From Bacteroidota bacterium (GTDB taxonomy: Bacteria > Bacteroidota > Ignavibacteria > Kapaibacteriales > UBA2268): a DNA stretch of 64,000 bases. The stretch lies in NCBI GenBank assembly GCA_004322215.1, contig SCSM01000006.1:1-64000 (forward strand), given 5' to 3'. Positions within the stretch are counted from its first letter, which is position 1. Each line of letters opens with the position of its first letter. Below the pieces are notes generated by a model, which worked only from the letters and a program-made list of their open reading frames with translations, searched no databases and had not been told where the DNA came from. This document shows, one piece after another, positions 58,267-64,000 of this stretch. The position numbers were made by a program, and so were the translations under genes.

Positions 58267-58539
58267 TTATTTTTTAGGGAAATATTTATAAATATCTTTT
58301 CGGTGAAGGAATCTTGTGATGATAATAATTGATTCAAATAATTCAACCCCGATTCGATAATTTCCAATTCGAATCCTGTAGTATTTATCAAAGCCACTTA
58401 GCTATTTAATTGATGTTAAATCGTTTATGTTTTTTGATGCTTTTATTAATGAAATTATGTCTTCAAGTTTTGATAAAACTCTTTTATCATTAATATTATC
58501 CAAATCTCTATAAAATGTATTTTCGAATTTAATTATCAT
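58267..58539 (-). pseudogene. RelE/ParE-like toxin gene interrupted by an in-frame TAG
   Basis: From ATG 58539 the frame reads MIIKFENTFYRDLDNINDKR and on to 'NDLTSIK', then a TAG at 58402-58404 (codon 46). It continues in frame with LSGFDKYYRIRIGNYRIGVE and ends 'TRFLHRKDIYKYFPKK' before TAA at 58267. The C-terminal part is highly typical of RelE/ParE mRNA interferase toxins ('YYRIRxGNYRIG...RFLHRKDIYKYFP'); relatives usually have Lys at the TAG (IKKLxG). The ATG overlaps the antitoxin stop by one base. The toxin is probably inactive. Confidence 0.8.
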
Positions 58540-58760
58540 CAGCTTTTTAATTTTCTGTTGATTTTATCCAGAATATCAGACTCATTTACATAGTTACCAG
58601 TTCTGCCTTCTCTTATTGCATTACCTAAGCATAAGTCCTCAATCTCATCAATAACTTCCTTCTTTATCTGGTTCCTTTTAGTATCTATCACCTGATTGAT
58701 AGCATTTTCAATAAAGTCAGACATTGATGGTAGAATTTCGTATTTAGCTGTTGTATTCAT
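58539..58760 (-). CDS. Antitoxin of RelE/ParE-type module
   Basis: This 73-residue protein lies immediately before the RelE/ParE-like frame, with a one-base overlap (TGATG), as in type II modules. It is helical and charged ('DTKRNQIKKEVIDEIEDLCL'), ending in 'GRTGNYVNESDILDKINRKL', like the toxin-binding tails of such antitoxins. The DNA-binding family is not clear. Confidence 0.62.
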   Translation of the reverse strand: MNTTAKYEILPSMSDFIENAINQVIDTKRNQIKKEVIDEIEDLCLGNAIREGRTGNYVNESDILDKINRKLKS

Positions 58761-58908
58761 ATTATTTCTTAAAAATTTAACAATTTAATTTTATATTATT
58801 ACAAAACTAAAAAACAAAAAACGAAAATATGTGGATATTATTCTCTTTGTACTTAATTTCACTTTACTTCGTTAACAATTATATTTTAATTACAATCGAA
58901 AGAAAACT

Positions 58909-60741
58909 ATGTGCGGAATTGTTGGTTATATTGGCAATCAGAAAGTATCTAACCTGTTAATCAATGGATTGAAAAGAATGGAATACCGGGGCTATGACTC
59001 AGCCGGAATCAGTGTCCTGCAAGATGGCACAATCCAAACAATTAAAAAATCAGGTAAAGTATCCCAATTGGAGAAACTTGTTGACCACAGTTTATTTAAT
59101 TCAACAATAGGCATTGCACACACTCGATGGGCAACCCATGGAGTACCAAACGATATAAATGCTCATCCTCATCATAGTTCCGATGACAAAATATCTATCG
59201 TCCATAATGGAATCATTGAAAATTATGCTGCAATAAAAAAGAATCTTATTGAAAGAGGATATACTTTCCGTTCGGATACGGATTCTGAAGTGCTTGCAGT
59301 AATGATTCAGGCAATTTATGAAAAAGTAAACTGCCTTGAAGAAGCAGTCAGATTTGCCCTCAATGAAGTGGACGGAACATTTGGTCTTGTTATACTTTCA
59401 ATTAATGAACCTGATAGAATTATCGCCGCCCGCCGCGGCAGTCCAATGGTGCTTGGCATTGGAGATGGCGAATACATTGTTGCATCCGATGCCGCTGCAA
59501 TAATACAGCATACACGTCAGGTTGTTTATCTCAATGACAATGAAATGGCTATTATGAAACGTGACGGTTTCGAAACCAAAACAATAATGAATGAAGCTAC
59601 CACTACACACATACAAGAAATTGAATTTGACCTCGAACATATCGAGAAAGCCGGATATGAACATTTCATGCTTAAAGAAATATTCGAACAGCCGGAAACA
59701 TTCAGAGATGCTTTCAGAGGACGTTTGCTTGCTGATAAAGGAAATGTCAAGCTTGGCGGATTAACACAAGTCGAAGAGAAACTCAGGAAAGCAAAAAGAA
59801 TAATAATTACTGCATGCGGAACATCCTGGCATTCTGCTCTTGTAGGTGAATATATCATTGAAAATCTTGCTCAAATTCCGGTTGAAGTTGAATATGCTTC
59901 CGAATTTCGGTACCGCAATACTCCCCTCTACCCTGACGATATTGTTATAGCAATCTCTCAGAGCGGAGAAACAGCAGATACACTTGCCGCTGTTTATGAA
60001 ACAAAACAGAAGGGTGCCACTCCTATTGGCATCGTGAATGTTGTCGGAAGTTCAATTGCAAGGGAAACCGAAGCCGGTATTTACATACATGCCGGTCCTG
60101 AAATCGGTGTAGCTTCAACAAAAGCATTTACATCACAAATAAGTGTACTTATATTAATTGCATTATACCTTGGCAGGATGAGAAATCTATCCCAGAGCGA
60201 CGGGAAAAGAATAGCCGCAGAAATACTCGAAATACCTGAAAAAATCAAACAAATACTGAACAGGGCTGAAGAAATAAAATCTTTAGCAAAGATGCAATCT
60301 AAATCGAGAAACTATCTCTACCTGGGGAGAGGTTACAACTTTCCTGTTGCACTCGAAGGTGCTTTGAAGATGAAGGAAATTTCATATATACATGCCGAAG
60401 GTTACCCTGCCGCTGAAATGAAGCATGGTCCTATCGCTTTGATTGATGATAATATGCCTGTTGTCATTGTTGCTACCAAAGATGAGATTTATGAAAAAGT
60501 AATCTCAAATATTCAGGAAATAAAAGCACGTAAAGGTAAAGTAATAGCCATCGCTACTGAAGGAGATGAAAATATCAAGGATTATGCTAACCATGTGATA
60601 TGCATTCCTTCAACATTACCAATGCTTACACCGGTATTGGCAGTTATTCCTTTGCAGTTAATTGCATATTATACTGCTGTTGAGCTTGGCTGTAACGTTG
60701 ACCAGCCGAGGAATCTTGCAAAAAGTGTAACGGTGGAGTAA
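58909..60741 (+). CDS. glmS: Glutamine-fructose-6-phosphate aminotransferase (isomerizing)
   Basis: This 610-residue protein has the N-terminal amidotransferase with catalytic Cys2 (MCGIVGYIG), 'TRWATHG' and 'HNGIIENY', then two SIS domains with 'ACGTSWHSALVGEY', 'SQSGETADTLAA', 'GPEIGVASTKAFTSQ' and the ending 'DQPRNLAKSVTVE'. It makes glucosamine-6-phosphate, the entry to peptidoglycan and LPS amino sugars. The upstream spacer (58761-58908) shows no obvious glmS ribozyme. Confidence 0.97.
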   Translation: MCGIVGYIGNQKVSNLLINGLKRMEYRGYDSAGISVLQDGTIQTIKKSGKVSQLEKLVDHSLFNSTIGIAHTRWATHGVPNDINAHPHHSSDDKISIVHNGIIENYAAIKKNLIERGYTFRSDTDSEVLAVMIQAIYEKVNCLEEAVRFALNEVDGTFGLVILSINEPDRIIAARRGSPMVLGIGDGEYIVASDAAAIIQHTRQVVYLNDNEMAIMKRDGFETKTIMNEATTTHIQEIEFDLEHIEKAGYEHFMLKEIFEQPETFRDAFRGRLLADKGNVKLGGLTQVEEKLRKAKRIIITACGTSWHSALVGEYIIENLAQIPVEVEYASEFRYRNTPLYPDDIVIAISQSGETADTLAAVYETKQKGATPIGIVNVVGSSIARETEAGIYIHAGPEIGVASTKAFTSQISVLILIALYLGRMRNLSQSDGKRIAAEILEIPEKIKQILNRAEEIKSLAKMQSKSRNYLYLGRGYNFPVALEGALKMKEISYIHAEGYPAAEMKHGPIALIDDNMPVVIVATKDEIYEKVISNIQEIKARKGKVIAIATEGDENIKDYANHVICIPSTLPMLTPVLAVIPLQLIAYYTAVELGCNVDQPRNLAKSVTVE

Positions 60742-60769
60742 AGACTTAATAAAATAGAGTTAAGTTCAA

Positions 60770-61444
60770 TTAATCTTTTATACAACGGACTGAAAACCCA
60801 CATTTTGGATTTGAATTAGCTCTGTAAATTTTAGTTTCACTATTGTTTAAATTCCTGTAATAAGCATGCATATCACATCCTACTGAAGTTGACCACCAAA
60901 GCCCATTAAATCCAATCTTAAAAAATCTACCGTCAACATTTCGCCAACCTCCAGGCAGAGCAGTAAATCCACTCTCGTTTGATGCATCGTTATTTGGGAT
61001 TTCCCAATGTATATTTCCGGACTCCTTTAACTTGCTTCCCTGATTAGTTCCTCGCCAATGCATTGTATCAACTTCTGATTGAGACATTCCTAAACTAATT
61101 TCAAGTTCTTTCCATTCACTATCATCAGGTATATGCCATCCATTGGGTGCCAAGCCCCTTGGATCGATTACAGCATACCAGTTATATAGCTTTCCATATA
61201 TTCGTCCATTATCCGATTTATTTTCGTAATAACACCATGCACCAGTAGTTAATTTCTCCCATTCTTTAGCATCTTTAACTTCTGGTATTGAATCTCCATT
61301 CCGATAATGGTCAACATCAAGATTTTCCTTCATCCAAACTTGCTTATCAATTTTGACTTCCTGACACTTTAGAATTCTTACATTGCATAAGAAAAATAAA
61401 GTTACTGTTATTAGTACTAAATTTCTAATAATCATAATAATCAA
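60770..61444 (-). CDS. Fibrobacter major paralogous domain (FISUMP) secreted protein
   Basis: This 224-residue protein has a signal peptide (residues ~1-27) followed by a single FISUMP domain with 'VWMKENLDVDHYRNGDSIPE', 'YGKLYNWYAVIDPRGLAPNG', 'GWHIPDDSEWKELE', 'GFTALPGGWRN', 'GLWWSTS' and 'GFSVRCIKD'. The domain is common on surface proteins of FCB bacteria; its function is unknown. It is convergent with glmS with 28 nt between stops. Confidence 0.88.
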   Translation of the reverse strand: MIIMIIRNLVLITVTLFFLCNVRILKCQEVKIDKQVWMKENLDVDHYRNGDSIPEVKDAKEWEKLTTGAWCYYENKSDNGRIYGKLYNWYAVIDPRGLAPNGWHIPDDSEWKELEISLGMSQSEVDTMHWRGTNQGSKLKESGNIHWEIPNNDASNESGFTALPGGWRNVDGRFFKIGFNGLWWSTSVGCDMHAYYRNLNNSETKIYRANSNPKCGFSVRCIKD

Positions 61445-61555
61445 ATTTTTTATAATTGATAATGACTTTTATCAATATATTTAATTACAAATAATTTTAA
61501 TCAGATTTAATTAATGTAATTAAAGTTGGTTTTAAATGATAAGTTCTTAATCGTT

Positions 61556-61628
61556 AAAATTATATCAAAGTGGAGCATATTACTTTTATGTTGGGACACT
61601 ATGTATGCTCCACCTGATATAATTTTTT
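61556..61628. terminator. Long inverted repeat, probable terminator of the sigma/anti-sigma operon
   Basis: Outer arms AAAATTATATCA (61556-61567) and TGATATAATTTT (61615-61626) and inner arms GTGGAGCATA (61570-61579) and TATGCTCCAC (61604-61613) make a 22-bp hairpin with a 24-base loop and a small bulge. It sits directly downstream of the Spy-like gene stop, with A and T runs on the two sides. A role as terminator is likely; a small mobile-element remnant is possible. Confidence 0.65.
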
Positions 61629-61629
61629 A

Positions 61630-62139
61630 TTATTCATCGTCATTCATTCCGGGACCTCTCCCACCGGGTCCTCTACCCCTGTTTTTCATCATATTCAGCA
61701 ATATTTTCTGAAGTTCTTTCATGAATTTGGACTCAAACACGAGAAATTTTGCATATTCTTTTGGTTCCAGAACTGTTTTGAAAGCTCTTAGCTTCTCGAG
61801 AAAAGCATCATTAAGTTTAACCTGACTGTTAATCAGTTTTTCTGTAAGATTGGCAATTTCATCTTTAGAGACATCCTTTTTTACTGCTTCTGCAAGGTCA
61901 TCTGCAGCCGCATCAACTGCCATTCTTTGCTCGTCAACTTTTTTCTCATAAGCCGTATATTTGATTAAGAATTTTTCTGCAGCTTGCTCATCAAGATTAA
62001 GAATTTCGAGTAATTTCATCTTTTTCATCATTGCTATTCTCTCTTTTGCCTTATTAGCCGGTTGTGAATAACAATAGCTGAATGTAATTGTAATAACAAT
62101 TAAGACTATAGCAGTTTTTTTAAATATTGAAATTAACAT
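61630..62139 (-). CDS. Spy/CpxP-like periplasmic protein
   Basis: This 169-residue protein has a signal peptide (about residues 1-25, ending CYSQ), then a long helical hairpin with 'MMKKMKLLEILNLDEQAAEK' and 'LRAFKTVLEPKEYAKFLVFE', the LTxxQ-like pattern of Spy/CpxP/CnrX proteins. It ends in an unusual Gly-Arg tail (NRGRGPGGRGPGMNDDE). It starts inside the 3' end of the anti-sigma gene (20-nt overlap), so it is part of the sigma-factor operon. It is likely a periplasmic chaperone or sensor. Confidence 0.8.
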   Translation of the reverse strand: MLISIFKKTAIVLIVITITFSYCYSQPANKAKERIAMMKKMKLLEILNLDEQAAEKFLIKYTAYEKKVDEQRMAVDAAADDLAEAVKKDVSKDEIANLTEKLINSQVKLNDAFLEKLRAFKTVLEPKEYAKFLVFESKFMKELQKILLNMMKNRGRGPGGRGPGMNDDE

Positions 62140-62869
62140 TTGATAACTCCTTCAACACATTTTGAAAATCATTTTCTTCCATATTATTTAGTTCATTTAC
62201 AAGATTATAACTTTGGTTCTCCGGCATAGAGATTAACGAAGTTTCAGAGCCGGTTAAACTTGATGACAAATGCTGTGCAATGAAATCATCCCAAAGTCTA
62301 TTTGCCGTATTTTCATCAACTCCAGTTGATAATTCCTTCCTGTTTTCTGATGCAAGATTTGTCGTAATCGTTAATATATCTGCTTTTTGTGCAGTGCTGT
62401 CAAATAATGATAATGCATCCATTTTATTCAGAATATGGTATTCGCTCATACTTTTATTTTTATCCTCTATTGACTTTGAATCCTTCAAACCGGGATTAAT
62501 AATGAAAATAATTATTAAAACTATTACTAATCCGATAGATGGAACGAGGTATCTTGTCGCGAAAGTGAATCTTCTTTGACGGATTGATTTTTGTTCCAAC
62601 TTGTTCAGAACTTTAATCGAAAGATTCCTGGTTTTCTGAGTTATCTTTTTATCAAGTTCCATTGAATCGACTCTTCCAAAAACTGCTTTCACCTGCTTGA
62701 TTTCATCCTGCAAATCAGCATATTTTGGTATATTATATTCAAACAGCTTCTTATCTTCATCTGTAAGACGTCCGAATACATAATCCGGAAGCATCTCCTG
62801 CATTTTCTTATAACTCAGTTCCCAATTTTGTAAATTATTTTCCATAATTTTATCCTTACCATCTGTCAT
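62120..62869 (-). CDS. Anti-sigma factor-like membrane protein
   Basis: This 249-residue protein has a cytoplasmic N-terminal part with 'LPDYVFGRLTDEDKKLFEYN', the layout of anti-sigma domains (without a zinc-binding HxxxCxxC), one membrane helix at ~112-132 ('LVPSIGLVIVLIIIFIINPG'), and a periplasmic tail. It lies 61 nt after the ECF sigma gene, the usual order for a sigma and its inhibitor. An inner ATG (MENNLQNW, at 62845) is an alternative start. Confidence 0.78.
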   Translation of the reverse strand: MTDGKDKIMENNLQNWELSYKKMQEMLPDYVFGRLTDEDKKLFEYNIPKYADLQDEIKQVKAVFGRVDSMELDKKITQKTRNLSIKVLNKLEQKSIRQRRFTFATRYLVPSIGLVIVLIIIFIINPGLKDSKSIEDKNKSMSEYHILNKMDALSLFDSTAQKADILTITTNLASENRKELSTGVDENTANRLWDDFIAQHLSSSLTGSETSLISMPENQSYNLVNELNNMEENDFQNVLKELSNVNFNI

Positions 62870-62930
62870 AATTTCATTTTTGAATTTTCAATAAATTTTT
62901 ATATAAATTTACTATTTAATTTTCTTTAGA

Positions 62931-63530
62931 CTATTGACTATCGGCTTTCAACTGTTGAGTAATCTTCTTAACCGCATGATAATAATTCGCTTTCAATCCT
63001 CCTACCGATGTCCCTAATAATTGAGAAATCTCTTCATAACTCATTTGGTCGAAATATCTCAATGAAAAAGTTTCTCTTTGTTTTTCAGGTAATTTATTTA
63101 AAACATTCAGCAATGCTACCTCTTTTTCTTTCTTCTCCAGACTTTCAAATGGTGTTTCATTATCTGCCTCAATTGTCATTCTGAACGAAGTCGAAGATTC
63201 ATCATCATTATCTGAAAAATCAAGTCTCATAAAGTTCAATATTTTCTTTTTTCTTCTTATATTCGCTGCAACATTAGCTGTTATCCTGTATAACCAGGTC
63301 CTGATGTTACTGTCACCCCTGAACTTATGCAGATTGTTGAGTGCTTTAATAAATACCTCTTGAGCTGCATCGTCAGCATCATCATAAGATTGAAGGTAAC
63401 GCAATGCCGTCGAAAACACAAAATTCTGGTGCTTGCGTACAAACGCTGTTGCCGCTCTCTCGCTTCTGTGTTCAGAATATTCCTTTATAATTTCTAAATC
63501 GTTGTCCAATACCAAGGCAATTGCATCCAT
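62931..63530 (-). CDS. ECF-type RNA polymerase sigma factor
   Basis: This 199-residue protein has the region 2 signature 'DDAAQEVFIKALNNLHKFRG' and 'IRTWLYRITANVAANIRRKK', and region 4 'LPEKQRETFSLRYFDQMSYE' with 'GTSVGGLKANYYHAVKKI'. It directs RNA polymerase to envelope-stress-type promoters and is probably held by the next gene's product. It heads a three-gene minus-strand operon: sigma, anti-sigma, Spy-like sensor. Confidence 0.93.
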   Translation of the reverse strand: MDAIALVLDNDLEIIKEYSEHRSERAATAFVRKHQNFVFSTALRYLQSYDDADDAAQEVFIKALNNLHKFRGDSNIRTWLYRITANVAANIRRKKKILNFMRLDFSDNDDESSTSFRMTIEADNETPFESLEKKEKEVALLNVLNKLPEKQRETFSLRYFDQMSYEEISQLLGTSVGGLKANYYHAVKKITQQLKADSQ

Positions 63531-63784
63531 TGTTTTTCTTAAATATAATGTTTTTTACTGATTAGACACAATTTATTCCGAAAGGTTTAATGATTCAATT
63601 AATCATTAACAATTCAAAATTAACAATAAAGTTATTTGGTTTTAACTTGTTTGGTAACACTTAATTTGGGTGGATTATTTCATTTGATGCAATTATATAT
63701 AATTTATTGAATAAATTATTAAAAATTAAAATATGGTTGTCTAAATTTCTTTTTCCCTTATATCCAAACATCTTTTATTCATAA

Positions 63785-64000
63785 TTAATTATTCGATGGC
63801 AATTCAATTACAAAAGTTGCACCCTTACCCGGGGCTGTTTCTTTCAGGTAAATTTTACCATTGTGGTAATCTTCAACTATTCGCTTGCATAAACTCAATC
63901 CTAATCCCCAGCCGCGTTTTTTTGTAGTAAATCCGGGGAAAAAGATTTGTCTTCTCTGCTTTGCTGTCATACCTTTACCTGTATCGGTTACAGTAATGTT
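63785..64000 (-). CDS. Histidine kinase, C-terminal fragment (window edge)
   Basis: The frame is open to base 64000; only the last 71 residues are in the window. They contain the ATP-binding G boxes: 'VTDTGKGM' (G1) and 'GWGLGLSLCKRIVEDYHNGK' with 'GKGATFVIELP' (G2). So this is the end of a two-component sensor kinase. The N-terminal sensor part is outside the window. Confidence 0.88.
   Translation of the reverse strand, partial: NITVTDTGKGMTAKQRRQIFFPGFTTKKRGWGLGLSLCKRIVEDYHNGKIYLKETAPGKGATFVIELPSNN

Noticed and set aside
50915..58404. TAG recoded as a sense codon throughout this genome
   Set aside because: Three long genes end with TAG in normal fashion, and recalled homologs have different residues at the three internal TAGs.
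58761..58908. glmS ribozyme upstream of glmS
   Set aside because: The spacer is short and AT-rich, and I see none of the expected conserved core; this class is also mainly found in Gram-positive bacteria.

Overview
The window is AT-rich bacterial chromosome with dense coding on both strands. It looks like a free-living member of the Bacteroidota/Chlorobiota (FCB) group, with Ignavibacteria- or Kapabacteria-like lineages the best guess. The reasons are several proteins with a type IX secretion (T9SS) C-terminal sorting domain, a SusC/SusD pair, an OmpA protein with thrombospondin type 3 repeats, SBBP-propeller and Fibrobacter-paralogous-domain surface proteins, and an actinobacterial-style fused 2-oxoglutarate dehydrogenase. 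The lineage is inference; no rRNA or tRNA gene was found.

Layout. 1-2481: large secreted SBBP-repeat protein, cut by the window edge. 2.5-9.4 kb (minus): fused 2-oxoglutarate dehydrogenase, a PTS IIA-like regulator, and a sugar nucleotidyltransferase fused to a degenerate phosphomannomutase-like domain. 9.5-17.5 kb (plus): SDR epimerase, penicillin-acylase-family hydrolase, PflX-like radical SAM protein, secreted ARPP-1 protein, a secreted unknown and a Na+/H+ antiporter. 17.5-22.6 kb: a T9SS-exported esterase bracketed by a short direct repeat, then endonuclease III, a HAD hydrolase and a TlpA-like thioredoxin protein, closed by a bidirectional terminator. 22.6-24.8 kb (minus): a lipoprotein and an acyltransferase. 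25-32.8 kb: OmpA/TSP3 protein and the SusCD pair, each followed by a terminator. 32.8-36.5 kb: ComB-like phosphatase and FtsK. 36.5-40.4 kb (minus): a broken T9SS gene and a run of surface proteins. 40.7-48.6 kb: RecN, a Wza/Wzz-type polysaccharide export pair, SuhB-like phosphatase, DapF and an M20 amidohydrolase. 48.7-58.8 kb: mixed housekeeping and accessory genes (metallophosphoesterase, isochorismatase-like hydrolase, AlkD-like repair protein, methylglyoxal synthase, PgeF, ComEC) with three small toxin-antitoxin-type loci. 58.9-64 kb: GlmS, a surface protein, an ECF sigma/anti-sigma/Spy-like sensor operon, and the end of a histidine kinase gene.

The most notable observations are: (1) three small genes (a MazF/PemK-like toxin, a RelE/ParE-like toxin and a GRAM-like protein), each interrupted by a single in-frame TAG with the conserved reading frame intact beyond it, while long genes here still use TAG as a normal stop; (2) a dispersed palindromic repeat encoding PPFxKG-like peptides, sitting inside or at the end of three genes without breaking them; (3) a direct repeat bracketing a secreted esterase; (4) a sigma/anti-sigma/Spy-like envelope-stress operon that resembles the Cnr arrangement; (5) several small membrane-protein and antitoxin genes of 37-59 codons that are easy to miss. 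I did not find a clearly new multi-gene system.
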